The notes under the pieces are model-generated. The model did no database searches. It had not been told where the DNA came from and was given only the letters and a program-made list of their open reading frames with translations. A stretch of DNA of 64,000 bases from positions 186,001-250,000 of the forward strand of contig NZ_JAPDOB010000002.1 of the NCBI RefSeq assembly GCF_026013565.1, given 5' to 3'. Position numbers and translations under genes: made by a program. Positions 43,509-51,997 of this stretch are shown in pieces (position 1 is the first letter of the stretch; each line of letters opens with the position of its first letter). The stretch is from Sphingomonas arvum (lineage in GTDB: Bacteria; Pseudomonadota; Alphaproteobacteria; Sphingomonadales; Sphingomonadaceae).

Positions 43509-43870
43509 TGGCCGACACCACGACGACCCGCCGCCCACGCCCCGCCGCGATCACCCTTACTCCGGCGGCCGAACAGCGGATCGCCGACCTGATGGCCCGC
43601 GCTCCTGACGGTGCAATCGGCGTCAAGCTGTCCACGCCCAAGCGCGGCTGCTCGGGCCTCGCTTATTCGGTCGACTTCGTCACGCAAGAGAACAAGTTCG
43701 ACGAGAAGATCGAAACATCGGGCGGCACCTTCTACGTCGATGGCGCATCGGTGCTCTACCTGATCGGCTCGGTCATGGACTGGCGCGAGGACGATTTCAC
43801 CGCCGGCTTCGTGTTCGAGAATCCGAACGCCAAGGGTGCGTGCGGCTGCGGCGAAAGCTTCATGGTCTAG
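43508..43870 (+). CDS. sufA: A-type Fe-S cluster carrier (SufA/IscA family)
   Basis: A 120-residue carrier that passes Fe-S clusters to client proteins. The three ligand cysteines are in KRGCSGLAYSVDF and the late KGACGCGESF. VDGASVLYLIGSVMDW is the conserved central block. The N-terminus has a short basic extension (TTTRRPRPAA). ATG 43508 is preferred over GTG 43505. It is the last of six suf genes in a chain of overlaps from the Rrf2 regulator. Confidence 0.95.
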   Translation: MADTTTTRRPRPAAITLTPAAEQRIADLMARAPDGAIGVKLSTPKRGCSGLAYSVDFVTQENKFDEKIETSGGTFYVDGASVLYLIGSVMDWREDDFTAGFVFENPNAKGACGCGESFMV

Positions 43871-43923
43871 CGGCTCGCGGGCAAGGCGGGCTTCTGTTAT
43901 CCTGCGCGCGAGGGAGAAACGTG

Positions 43924-44169
43924 ATGATTCTTCTCGCGTTGGCCGTCGCCGCAGCACCGCTGCAGGCCAATCCGGGCCTGCGTGCCCGGAATGGCCTGCT
44001 GCTGACCGGATGTCCTCCGGTACTCGCCAAGTCCCAAAGCCAGCGTGCCGAGCTGCACAAGCTTACCGACCTTCCGCCCGCGGATACCTATGCCGCCATG
44101 CTGCGGGTCGGTGGGAATTGTCCGGCGCTGCCGTTGCTCCGCTCCCGGTTCGGCGGCGGCCGGCGCTAA
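43924..44169 (+). CDS. Small hypothetical secreted protein
   Basis: An 81-residue product with a GGGAG motif before ATG 43924. The hydrophobic N-terminus (about 1-18, with AVAAAPLQA) looks like a signal peptide. The mature part has two cysteines and a basic C-terminus, with no recognised domain. Its stop overlaps that of the alpha/beta hydrolase by 4 bp (CTAA). The function is unknown. Confidence 0.65.
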   Translation: MILLALAVAAAPLQANPGLRARNGLLLTGCPPVLAKSQSQRAELHKLTDLPPADTYAAMLRVGGNCPALPLLRSRFGGGRR

Positions 44170-45065
44170 CGCAGGAAGGCGCTCACCTGCTCGGCGAATT
44201 GCCGTGGCTGGTCCTGCATGATGAAGTGCGCGCTTCCCGGAATGCCGACCAGCTTCACCCCGACCTTGCCCGCATAGCTGGCGGTATAGAGCTTGCCATA
44301 GTCACCGTCCCGCGGCCCCGCATGGAGCACGGTCAGCGGCACCTGGATCCGTCCGACCTCTCCGCGCATGTCGGTTACCATGTCGTCAAACATGGCCTGG
44401 GCGACCACCCGCGGGTCCGACACCCGCCCGCCGTACCCGACTAGGCAGGCGCCCAGCGCGCTGTTGGTCATCGTCGCCTCACCCGAAGGCACCGGCTCCG
44501 CCCCGGGGCAGTCCGGCTTGAGGGTGAAGTCCGGCGTCGTCTGACCGGGCCGGGCAAGCATCATCGCCCGCATCGCCCCGGCCCGAGGCGTAACCGCGGC
44601 GACGTCGGCCGCGCCGAACAGCGGTCCGATGAACGCCAGGCTGTCCACAACCATGATCCGGCTGGCAACCCCAGGGTGACCGGTGCCAAGCATTAGCGCT
44701 GCTAAGCCGCCCATGGAGTGGCCGATGACAGCCGGCTGCTTCAGGCGATTGGCCCGGATGTAGGTGGCGAGATCGTCGACGAACGGCCGCAGCACCGGTC
44801 CGCTGGCATTGGCCCCGGCCGGCTCGCCGAAGCCCTTCAGCTGTACCATGTGCACGCGATAACGCCCGCGAAGGTCGGCGGCGGTGGCGGCCCACACATC
44901 CCGCGTGCTGGACAGGCCCGGGATCAGGATGACGTCGGGTCCATGACCTTCCACCACCACGCTGAAGCGCGTGGGCAGGTGCACCGGCGCGGCGGCCAGG
45001 GCGGGCGCGGAGATGGGGAGGGCCACCGGCGTTATCAGCAGGGCGGCAAGGCTTAGTCGCAACAT
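44166..45065 (-). CDS. Secreted alpha/beta hydrolase
   Basis: A 299-residue protein with a signal peptide (about 1-25, ALAAAP). The hydrolase domain has DVILIPGLSSTRDVW with the oxyanion HG motif, a nucleophile elbow GHSMGG (Ser about 117), and a late catalytic His in GSAHFIMQDQP. Two cysteines in the cap may form a disulfide, consistent with periplasmic location. It lies 3 bp downstream of the XRE regulator, so it belongs to the same operon as that gene and the membrane protein. Confidence 0.9.
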   Translation of the reverse strand: MLRLSLAALLITPVALPISAPALAAAPVHLPTRFSVVVEGHGPDVILIPGLSSTRDVWAATAADLRGRYRVHMVQLKGFGEPAGANASGPVLRPFVDDLATYIRANRLKQPAVIGHSMGGLAALMLGTGHPGVASRIMVVDSLAFIGPLFGAADVAAVTPRAGAMRAMMLARPGQTTPDFTLKPDCPGAEPVPSGEATMTNSALGACLVGYGGRVSDPRVVAQAMFDDMVTDMRGEVGRIQVPLTVLHAGPRDGDYGKLYTASYAGKVGVKLVGIPGSAHFIMQDQPRQFAEQVSAFLR

Positions 45066-45068
45066 GGT

Positions 45069-45269
45069 TCAGTCCTTCTGGTCGGGTGAGAAAATCTGCT
45101 CGATCGGCAGCGCGAACACCGCCGCGATCCGGAATGCGAGGGGCAGCGATGGGTCGTACTTGCCCGTCTCGACCGCGTTGACGCTCTGGCGTGACACCTC
45201 CAGGCGTTCGGCCAAGTCCTGCTGGCTCCAGTTCCGCTCGGCGCGGAGCACCTTCAGGCGGTTGTTCAT
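45069..45269 (-). CDS. XRE-family helix-turn-helix regulator
   Basis: A 66-residue regulator that is almost all HTH domain: NRLKVLRAERNWSQQDLAERLEVSRQSVNAVETGKYDPSLPLAF, ending in EQIFSPDQ. Short regulators of this kind usually sit next to a small membrane protein and act on their own promoter. ATG 45269 overlaps the membrane-protein stop by 4 bp. An inverted repeat at the operon promoter (45688-45726) is the likely operator. Confidence 0.93.
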   Translation of the reverse strand: MNNRLKVLRAERNWSQQDLAERLEVSRQSVNAVETGKYDPSLPLAFRIAAVFALPIEQIFSPDQKD

Positions 45270-45688
45270 GCGCAGTCGGCCGAGGTGCCGGTGGTCAGCT
45301 TGTTGTAGAGCGCGCCGACGCCCAGGCCCATGAACCAGAAGAAGGCCGCGCCGAACCCGCCGGTGCCGGATGGCACGAGGTCGAAGTTCTGCAGGAACTC
45401 CCATACCGTCATCACCGTCAGGCAGAAGCCGGTGGCGATCAGCGCCTGGCGGACGAACAGCATGCGAATGAACTCGTCGGGCTCCTCCACCAACAGGCGC
45501 ATCACGGCCCAGAACACCCCGATGATGGGAAGCGCGGGCGCGATCGCAAGCGGCCAGGCGAGCAGCCCGATGTCGGCGCCGCTCCGGAAAGTGCGAACGG
45601 CAACTATCAGCAGCAGCAGATAAGCCGCCATCAGCACCGCCAGTCGCTTTAGATAGCGGCGCATCGCAGGGCTCTTGTACTTGGACAT
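45266..45688 (-). CDS. Small polytopic membrane protein paired with the XRE regulator
   Basis: A 140-residue protein from ATG 45688, with GAGGAG 10 nt upstream; an ATG at 45706 would add six residues. It has four hydrophobic segments: about 13-32, 40-60, 79-99 and 110-129. A short acidic linker [15 protein letters not shown] lies between segments two and three. No enzymatic motif is seen. Similar membrane-protein/XRE pairs occur in many genomes and often respond to membrane or redox stress. That role is inferred. Confidence 0.82.
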   Translation of the reverse strand: MSKYKSPAMRRYLKRLAVLMAAYLLLLIVAVRTFRSGADIGLLAWPLAIAPALPIIGVFWAVMRLLVEEPDEFIRMLFVRQALIATGFCLTVMTVWEFLQNFDLVPSGTGGFGAAFFWFMGLGVGALYNKLTTGTSADCA

Positions 45689-45726
45689 GTAAAGGTGGCT
45701 CCTCATGATGTGAAGTTACCTTTACA
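45688..45726. promoter_or_regulatory. Inverted repeat operator at the XRE operon
   Basis: TGTAAAGGT (45688-45696) and ACCTTTACA (45718-45726) are a perfect 9-bp inverted repeat with a 21-bp spacer. One arm overlaps the predicted -10 element and the other touches the membrane-protein start codon. The geometry fits a two-site operator for the XRE regulator encoded in the same operon. Confidence 0.55.
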
Positions 45727-45748
45727 CGACGGGCGACAAGCGTGTCAA
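45719..45748 (-). promoter_or_regulatory. Predicted sigma-70 promoter of the membrane-protein/XRE operon
   Basis: On the minus strand a perfect -35 TTGACA (45748-45743) lies 18 bp from a -10-like TAAAGG (45724-45719). The -10 is inside the upstream arm of the inverted repeat, so repressor binding would block RNA polymerase. Confidence 0.5.
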
Positions 45749-45811
45749 GTATCCTTGTCTTTGTTGTCGGGGGTGCAAAAAGCGCCGCTCGCCCGCTACA
45801 TGCGGGGCATC

Positions 45812-47833
45812 ATGTCCAAGATGTTCCGAATCTCGCTTCCCGACGGATCCGTCCGGGAAATGCCCGAAGGCTCGACGCCCGCCGATGTCGCGGCGGCGAT
45901 TGGGCCGGGCCTCGCCAAGGCGGCAATCGCCGCGCGCGTCGATGGCGAGCTGCGCGACATCACACGCCCGTTCGAGGGCGACGCACAGCTGGCGCTGGTC
46001 ACGGCCAAGGACGAGAAGGACGCGCTGGAGCTGGTCCGGCACGACTTCGCCCACGTCCTCGCCGAGGCGGTGCAGAACCTTTACCCCGGCACGCAGATCA
46101 CCTTCGGCCCGGCGACGGACGACGGCTTTTACTACGACTTCGCGCCCACTGCCGAGCGCGGGGCCTTCACCGAGGAGGACCTGCCCGCGATTGAGGAGGA
46201 AATGCGCCGCGTCATTGCTCGCGACGAGCCGCTGATCCGCGAGGTGTGGCAACGCGAGGACGTGCGCGATCACTTCCAGCGCACCGGCGAGGCGTTCAAG
46301 GCCGAGTGGGTGATGGAACTCCCCCCTGGCGAGACGATCACCATGTACCGCTCCGGCCGTGGCGAGAGCGCCTGGCTAGACCTGTGCCGCGGTCCGCACC
46401 TCGCCTCCACCGGCAAGCTCGATCCCCAAGCGTTCAAGCTGACGCGGGTGTCGGGCGCGTACTGGCGCGGCGACCCCAAGAACCCGATGCTGAGCCGCAT
46501 CTACGGGACGGCCTGGCTCAACAAGAAGCAGCTCTCCGAACACCTCACGCGCCTGGAGGAGGCCGGCAAGCGCGACCACCGCAAGCTCGGCCGGGAGATG
46601 GACCTGTTCCACCTCCAGGAGGAAGCGCACGGCTCCATCTTCTGGCACCCGCAGGGCTACCTCGTCTGGCGCCAGCTGGAGAGCTACATGCGCCGCGCGA
46701 TCGACGCAGCCGGCTACCAGGAGGTCAAGACCCCGCAGATCATGGACGCGCGCCAGTGGGAGCAGAGCGGCCACTGGGGCAAGTATCGCGAGAACATGTT
46801 CGTCATCCCCGATGAGGTGCCGAACACGGAAGACGAGGGCCCGGTCATCACCGGCGACGCCGACTGGATGGCGCTTAAGCCGATGAACTGTCCTGCGCAC
46901 GTGCTGATTTTCCGCCAGGGCATCAAGAGCTACCGCGACCTGCCGCTGCGGCTGTACGAGAACGGCTGCTGCCACCGCAACGAGCCGCACGGCGCGCTGC
47001 ACGGGCTGATGCGGGTGCGCCAGTTCACTCAGGACGACGCCCACATCTTCTGCCGCGAGGACCAGATCGTCGATGAGGTCCGCGCCTTTTGCGAGCTGGC
47101 CGATCGCATCTATCGCGACTTCGGCTTCACCTACTCGATCAAGCTGGCGCTGCGGCCGGACAAGCGGTTCGGCAGCGACGAGGATTGGGACAAGGCCGAG
47201 AACGAGCTGCGCGACGCGGTCGTCAAGGCGGGGCTGGCGACACCCGAATATGGCTGGGAAGAGCTGCCGGGCGAGGGCGCCTTCTACGCGCCCAAGCTCG
47301 AATGGCACCTGACCGACGCCATTGGCCGTACCTGGCAGGTCGGCACGATCCAGTCCGACCGCGTGCTGCCCGAGCGGCTCGACGCGTCCTACGTCGGCGA
47401 GGATGGCGAGCGGCACCGGCCCGTCATGCTGCATCGTGCCATCTTCGGCTCCTACGAGCGGTTCATCGGTATCCTGATCGAGCATTATGCCGGCAAGTTC
47501 CCGCTGTGGCTGGCGCCGACGCAGGTGGTGGTGGCGACCATCGTCTCCGACGCGGACGGCTATGCGGCCGATGTCGCGGCGCGGCTGCGGGCAGCAGGCC
47601 TCAGGGTCGAAACCGACACGCGCAACGAGAAGATCAACTACAAAGTGCGCGAGCACAGCCTGGCCAAGGTTCCGTTGCTGCTGGTCGTCGGCAAGCGCGA
47701 AGCGGAGGAGGGCACGGTCGCGCTCCGTCGGCTCGGCTCGGAGGAACGCCAATTGGTTATGAGCCTGGACGAGGCGCTCGCCGCGATCGCGGCCGAGGCG
47801 GTCGCACCGGACCTTGCCGCCAAGCCGGACTGA
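45812..47833 (+). CDS. thrS: Threonyl-tRNA synthetase
   Basis: ThrS charges tRNA(Thr). The 673-residue product has the N-terminal TGS domain ([19 protein letters not shown]) and the editing domain with [12 protein letters not shown]. The class II core includes the zinc ligand Cys in MKPMNCPAH-type [27 protein letters not shown] and [17 protein letters not shown] are also present. The anticodon-binding domain at the C-terminus includes [20 protein letters not shown] 45812 is chosen, with a GGGG motif upstream; ATG 45821 is possible. It is divergent from the XRE operon. Confidence 0.97.
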   Translation: MSKMFRISLPDGSVREMPEGSTPADVAAAIGPGLAKAAIAARVDGELRDITRPFEGDAQLALVTAKDEKDALELVRHDFAHVLAEAVQNLYPGTQITFGPATDDGFYYDFAPTAERGAFTEEDLPAIEEEMRRVIARDEPLIREVWQREDVRDHFQRTGEAFKAEWVMELPPGETITMYRSGRGESAWLDLCRGPHLASTGKLDPQAFKLTRVSGAYWRGDPKNPMLSRIYGTAWLNKKQLSEHLTRLEEAGKRDHRKLGREMDLFHLQEEAHGSIFWHPQGYLVWRQLESYMRRAIDAAGYQEVKTPQIMDARQWEQSGHWGKYRENMFVIPDEVPNTEDEGPVITGDADWMALKPMNCPAHVLIFRQGIKSYRDLPLRLYENGCCHRNEPHGALHGLMRVRQFTQDDAHIFCREDQIVDEVRAFCELADRIYRDFGFTYSIKLALRPDKRFGSDEDWDKAENELRDAVVKAGLATPEYGWEELPGEGAFYAPKLEWHLTDAIGRTWQVGTIQSDRVLPERLDASYVGEDGERHRPVMLHRAIFGSYERFIGILIEHYAGKFPLWLAPTQVVVATIVSDADGYAADVAARLRAAGLRVETDTRNEKINYKVREHSLAKVPLLLVVGKREAEEGTVALRRLGSEERQLVMSLDEALAAIAAEAVAPDLAAKPD

Positions 47834-48155
47834 GCTGGAGGGCCGATGGCTGCGCCTCGTCCGCGAGGAACTGCCGACGGTCGCTTCGGATCGCGGGTGG
47901 CCGATCCGCAACGACCATTGCTTCGCGCGGGTGCTGCTCGACAATGCCTGCGGAGGCTGCTGGTACGATCACGTGGCCGGCCGCCCCGCTTATCGCCATG
48001 CGTCCGACGAATTGCTCGGGCGAGCCCTCGCGCTTGGCGGGCAGGTGCTTGCGAACCACGTCGATCTGACCGAATTGAATCGCCGCTCACTTGCGTGGCG
48101 GGGCAAGCTGGCCAGCCTGAGCGGCTTGCAAACCGACGCGGCCCCGCCACATTGA
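47814..48155 (+). CDS. Small uncharacterised protein between thrS and infC (GNAT-like)
   Basis: A 113-residue product beginning at TTG 47814, overlapping thrS by 20 bp. It has [15 protein letters not shown], then a Cys-rich block [21 protein letters not shown] and a late [12 protein letters not shown]. The same small protein is recalled beside thrS in related genomes and is sometimes annotated as a GCN5-related N-acetyltransferase. A full acetyl-CoA-binding fold is not evident in so short a chain. The function is unknown. Confidence 0.6.
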   Translation: MPPSRTELEGRWLRLVREELPTVASDRGWPIRNDHCFARVLLDNACGGCWYDHVAGRPAYRHASDELLGRALALGGQVLANHVDLTELNRRSLAWRGKLASLSGLQTDAAPPH

Positions 48156-48240
48156 GCCGCAAATTGGCGGCGGCACGCGGCTGCCCCCTTCCATTCGGCG
48201 CGCGAACGCCTTAGCTCGCGGCGCTAGAACCAACCGCATC

Positions 48241-48256
48241 AGGAGATTGCGCTATA
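48241..48256 (+). promoter_or_regulatory. Strong Shine-Dalgarno followed by an AUA start codon for infC
   Basis: AGGAG (48241-48245) is spaced 8 nt from ATA (48254-48256), in the infC frame. No ATG, GTG or TTG occurs in frame between the preceding sequence and GTG 48341, which lacks a Shine-Dalgarno. E. coli infC uses AUU, and IF3 represses its own translation because it rejects such codons. An AUA start would permit the same control. Confidence 0.75.
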
Positions 48257-48796
48257 CCCCCGCCCTTCCGTCGCCCTCAGGCGCCGCCGCAGTTCACCGG
48301 CCCTCGCTTCAATGAGTTCATCCAGTCGCCCAAGGTCCGGGTGATCGATGAGAATGGCGAGAATCTGGGCGTGATGTATACGCGCGAAGCTTACGAACAG
48401 GCCGTCAGCGTCGGCCTCGACCTGGTCGAGATCAGCCCCAACGCCGATCCGCCCGTCGCCAAGTTCCTCGACATCGGCCGCTTCAAGTATGAAGCGCAGA
48501 AAAAGGCCAACGAGGCCCGCAAGAAGCAGAAGACGCAGGAGATCAAGGAGATCAAGATGCGTCCCAACATCGACGACCACGACTACGACACCAAGATGAA
48601 GAAGGTGGTCGAGTTCCTGGAGGAAGGCGACAAGGTCAAGGTGACCATGCGTTTCCGTGGTCGCGAAATGGCTCACGGCCAGCTCGGCATGGCGGTGCTG
48701 CAGCGGGTCGCCGAGGCGACCGGTGAGATCGCCAAGGTCGAGGCCCATCCGCGCATGGAAGGCCGCCAGATGCTGATGGTGCTTGCGCCCAAGTAA
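48254..48796 (+). CDS. infC: Translation initiation factor IF-3
   Basis: IF-3 binds the 30S subunit, checks the start codon and keeps subunits apart. From the AUA at 48254 the product is 180 residues, the usual length. It begins with a Pro-rich tail ([11 protein letters not shown]), then the conserved N-domain [22 protein letters not shown] and [18 protein letters not shown]. The linker [26 protein letters not shown] and the C-domain [18 protein letters not shown] follow. Starting at GTG 48341 would delete about 29 residues of the conserved N-domain. Unlike many genomes, rpmI and rplT do not follow. Confidence 0.92.
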   Translation: MPPPFRRPQAPPQFTGPRFNEFIQSPKVRVIDENGENLGVMYTREAYEQAVSVGLDLVEISPNADPPVAKFLDIGRFKYEAQKKANEARKKQKTQEIKEIKMRPNIDDHDYDTKMKKVVEFLEEGDKVKVTMRFRGREMAHGQLGMAVLQRVAEATGEIAKVEAHPRMEGRQMLMVLAPK

Positions 48797-48833
48797 CCAT
48801 CTGCCGTTACTGACATTGCCGTAAGGTGACGCT

Positions 48834-48870
48834 GCGCCGCAGCAAGAGAATAGCTCTTTTGCTGCGGCGC
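48834..48870 (+). terminator. Hairpin between infC and the TonB receptor gene
   Basis: GCGCCGCAGCAA (48834-48845) and TTGCTGCGGCGC (48859-48870) form a perfect 12-bp stem with a 13-nt loop, 38 bp after the infC stop. There is no U-tract on either side, so it may be an infC terminator of the tractless kind or a structured leader of the receptor gene. Confidence 0.45.
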
Positions 48871-48995
48871 ATCATGTTGCAGGCGCGCTACAGGTGAGAC
48901 CGATTGCTGGTTGCAACGGTTCCCCTCGCTTCCTTCACGTTCACGCCTGCTTTAGCTCTCTCCGGCGACTATTACGTTTCCGGAGGGGTTTTCAC

Positions 48996-51932
48996 ATGCG
49001 CAAGTCCATTTGGCTGCTGTCGGCAGGCCTGTTCGCCCTGTCTACGCCAGCCTTCGCCCAGCAGACCGACACCGACCAGGGCGGGACTCAGCCGACCGAC
49101 GGCGCCACGACCGAGGCCGGCGCCGTTGCGCAGTCGGACCCGACGCCGGAAACCCAGGCCCAGAACCAGAACGTTGGTGACATCGTTGTCACCGCGACCC
49201 GCCGCAACGAGGCCCTGTCCGACGTTCCGCTGGCCGTCAGCGCGGTCACCGCGACGCAGCTGGAGAATACGGGCGCGACCGACATCCGCCAGCTGAACCA
49301 GGTTTCGCCCTCGCTGCTCGTGTCCTCGACGTCGTCCGAAGCGGGCGCGGCCGTGGCCCGCATCCGCGGCATCGGCACCGTTGGCGACAACCCCGGCCTG
49401 GAAAGCTCGGTCGGCGTGTTCATCGACGGCGTCTATCGCTCGCGTACCGGTACCGGTCTCACCGAACTCGGCCCGATCGACCGGATCGAGGTGCTGCGCG
49501 GGCCGCAGGGCACCCTGTTCGGCCGCAACACCTCGGCCGGCCTCATCTCCGTCATCACCGCCCGTCCGAGCTTCACGCCGAGCGCTTATGGCGAAATCAC
49601 GGTCGGCAACTACGACTATCGCCGCCTTGAACTGGGCGCGACCGCGGGCCTGACCGAGTCGATTGCCGCCCGCCTCGACGGCGTCTACCTGAAGCGCGAT
49701 GGCCTGCTCGACGACGTAGTTTCCGGCCGCAGCATCAACAACCGCGATCGCTGGCTGCTGCGCGGCCAGTTGCTGTTCAAGCCGAACGACGACTTCTCGT
49801 TGCGGCTCATCGGCGACTATTCCAAGCGCAACGAGGAATGCTGCGGCGCCGTCTTCCTGCCGGCCAGCGACACGGTGGGGACGCCCAACGGCGCGCAGAC
49901 GCAGCCGTCGACCATTGCCGCCATCGAGCGCGGCTTGGGCGGCATCATCCTCGACGATCCCTATGATCGCGACGTGGCCATCACCCCGGGCCGCAGCTAC
50001 CGCCAGGACGTGAAGGACGGCGGCCTGTCGGCCGAGGCCGTGTGGGATTTCGGCGGCGCGGAGCTCACCTCCATCACCGCCTACCGCTACAACAACTACA
50101 TCCGCGGCCAGGACGCGGACTTCAACAGCCTCGACATCCTGTATCGCGACGATGACGGCGGCTCGTACAACCGCTTCAAGACGTTCAGCCAGGAGCTCCG
50201 TTTTCAGGGCACCACCCTGGGCGGCCGGCTCGACTGGCTGGTCGGCGGCTATTACGCGAACGAGAAGCTGCGGGTTCGTGACAATCTGGCGTACGGCGCG
50301 GACTACAGCCGCTACGCCAACTGCCTCGTTGCGCTGAACTTCGCGCAAGGGCTGCAGGCCAGCGCCATCCCGCAGGTGGCGGCGCTTGGCGGCACCCTGG
50401 TCAGCCCGACGTCGGCGACCTGCGTCAACCCGGTGACCGCGCCGACCGTGCGGACCTTCTTCACCGGCGCCACGCAGACCGTGTTCGACGCCTTCGCCCG
50501 CACCGGCGTGTTCGCAGCGCCGGTGTTCGGCAACAGCGGTTTCAGCAACGTCGCCACGGCGTTCGGCGCGCCCGGCCGCAACTTTACCGGTGTCGCGATC
50601 GACGACATCTACAACCAGGAAAGCAACAACCTTGCGCTGTTCACCCACAACATCTTCACCATCGCCGATGGGCTGAAGCTGACCGTGGGCGCCCGCTACA
50701 CGCGGGAGAAGAAGACTCTGGACATGTCGCTGCGCGACACCCAGCCGCTCGCCGCGAACCTGTGCACCCTCTACTCGACGGCGCCCGGCCTCGGTTCGCT
50801 GCAGCAGGTGCCTTGCGTGATCCCGAGCCTGCCGGGCGGCGCGATCGACCAGAAGGACAGCCGGACGGAAAGCAAGCTGTCGGGCACCGCGGTGCTGAGC
50901 TACAAGCCGACCGACCAGATCCTGACCTACGCCAGCTACTCGCGCGGCTACAAGGCGGGCGGCTACAACCTCGACCGGTCGGCGCTGTCGCGCTACGTCG
51001 CGCTGAACAGCTCGGCCGTCCCGGTCGCCGGCGCCGTCTGCCCGACGACCGGCGCGGTGCCTGCCGGCTGCGTCGCGGCCGGCGGCCTGGCCAGCATTGG
51101 TCAGCTGGAGTTCAAGCCGGAGATCAACAACGCGTTCGAGCTGGGCGCCAAGTACAATGGCAACGGGATCGACTTCAATGTCGCCCTGTTCCGCCAGCTG
51201 TTCCGCGACTTCCAGCTGAATACGTTCAACGGCGTCAACTTCTTCGTCGAGAACATCAACAGCTGCGGCGACGACCTGGGCGGCCTCGACCAGGACAACG
51301 TGCAGCAGGTTGGCGGCGTGCCGACCTCCACGGGCGCCTGCACCGGCAAGGTCAAGTCGGGCGTGAAGAGCCGCGGCATCGAGTTCGAACTGTTCAGCCG
51401 GCCGATCGCCAACGTGAACTTCAACTTCGGTGCCACGGTGGCTGACACCAAGTACCGCAACAATCTGGTCGGCGCCGATGGCCGGGCGCTGTCGACCGCG
51501 CTGTTCCAGCTGCCGGGCCGCCGCCTGTCCAACAGTGCGCTGTGGACGGTCAGCTCGTCCATCGCCTGGACCCCGCCGATCGGCACCAGCGGCCTGCGCG
51601 GTCTCATCTACCTCGATGCCCGTCACCAGTCGGCGTTCAACACCGGTTCCGACCTCGATCTCGAGAAGATGGAGAACGGCTACACCCAGGTGAACGGCCG
51701 CATTGGCCTGCGCGGCCCGAACGGCATGTGGGCGGTCGAGCTGTGGGCGCAGAACCTGTTCCAGGAGGACTACAAGCAGGTGGCGTTCGACGGCACCCTG
51801 CAGGGCAGCTGCACGGTCCGCGGTGCGCAGCAGGGCTTCTGCTCGCCGCTGCCGAACCGGGCGACCCAGCTGTTCGGCGCCTTCCTGGCCGAGCCGCGGA
51901 CCTTTGGTCTGACGCTGCGCGGCAAGATCTAA
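48996..51932 (+). CDS. TonB-dependent outer-membrane receptor
   Basis: A 978-residue outer-membrane transporter with GGAGGGG upstream of ATG 48996. The signal peptide (about 1-23) is followed by an acidic linker and the TonB box region DIVVTATRR. The plug domain has VPLAVSAVTATQLENTGATDIRQL, VFIDGVYRSRTG and RIEVLRGPQGTLFGRNTSAG. The barrel contains repeated aromatic strands and ends RTFGLTLRGKI with a late NLFQEDYKQV. This subgroup (many in sphingomonads) imports varied carbon compounds or siderophores; the ligand is not predictable. Extracellular loops hold an unusual number of cysteines. Confidence 0.94.
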   Translation: MRKSIWLLSAGLFALSTPAFAQQTDTDQGGTQPTDGATTEAGAVAQSDPTPETQAQNQNVGDIVVTATRRNEALSDVPLAVSAVTATQLENTGATDIRQLNQVSPSLLVSSTSSEAGAAVARIRGIGTVGDNPGLESSVGVFIDGVYRSRTGTGLTELGPIDRIEVLRGPQGTLFGRNTSAGLISVITARPSFTPSAYGEITVGNYDYRRLELGATAGLTESIAARLDGVYLKRDGLLDDVVSGRSINNRDRWLLRGQLLFKPNDDFSLRLIGDYSKRNEECCGAVFLPASDTVGTPNGAQTQPSTIAAIERGLGGIILDDPYDRDVAITPGRSYRQDVKDGGLSAEAVWDFGGAELTSITAYRYNNYIRGQDADFNSLDILYRDDDGGSYNRFKTFSQELRFQGTTLGGRLDWLVGGYYANEKLRVRDNLAYGADYSRYANCLVALNFAQGLQASAIPQVAALGGTLVSPTSATCVNPVTAPTVRTFFTGATQTVFDAFARTGVFAAPVFGNSGFSNVATAFGAPGRNFTGVAIDDIYNQESNNLALFTHNIFTIADGLKLTVGARYTREKKTLDMSLRDTQPLAANLCTLYSTAPGLGSLQQVPCVIPSLPGGAIDQKDSRTESKLSGTAVLSYKPTDQILTYASYSRGYKAGGYNLDRSALSRYVALNSSAVPVAGAVCPTTGAVPAGCVAAGGLASIGQLEFKPEINNAFELGAKYNGNGIDFNVALFRQLFRDFQLNTFNGVNFFVENINSCGDDLGGLDQDNVQQVGGVPTSTGACTGKVKSGVKSRGIEFELFSRPIANVNFNFGATVADTKYRNNLVGADGRALSTALFQLPGRRLSNSALWTVSSSIAWTPPIGTSGLRGLIYLDARHQSAFNTGSDLDLEKMENGYTQVNGRIGLRGPNGMWAVELWAQNLFQEDYKQVAFDGTLQGSCTVRGAQQGFCSPLPNRATQLFGAFLAEPRTFGLTLRGKI

Positions 51933-51954
51933 GGGCCAGCCGACCCGATGATGA

Positions 51955-51988
51955 GAGGGGCCTTGCGGTACGCCGCGGGCCCTTTTCT
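51955..51988 (+). terminator. Rho-independent terminator after the TonB receptor
   Basis: A GGGCC (51958-51962) and GGCCC (51978-51982) stem encloses an inner GCGG/CCGC stem with a TACG loop, followed at once by TTTTCT. It lies 23 bp after the receptor stop and before the glnD stop on the other strand. Confidence 0.75.
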
Positions 51989-51997
51989 ATTCGGACG

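Noticed and set aside
48972-51626. Very long open frame antisense to the TonB receptor
   Set aside because: Low-complexity Arg/Ala/Val-rich product without motifs; the plus-strand receptor is unambiguous.
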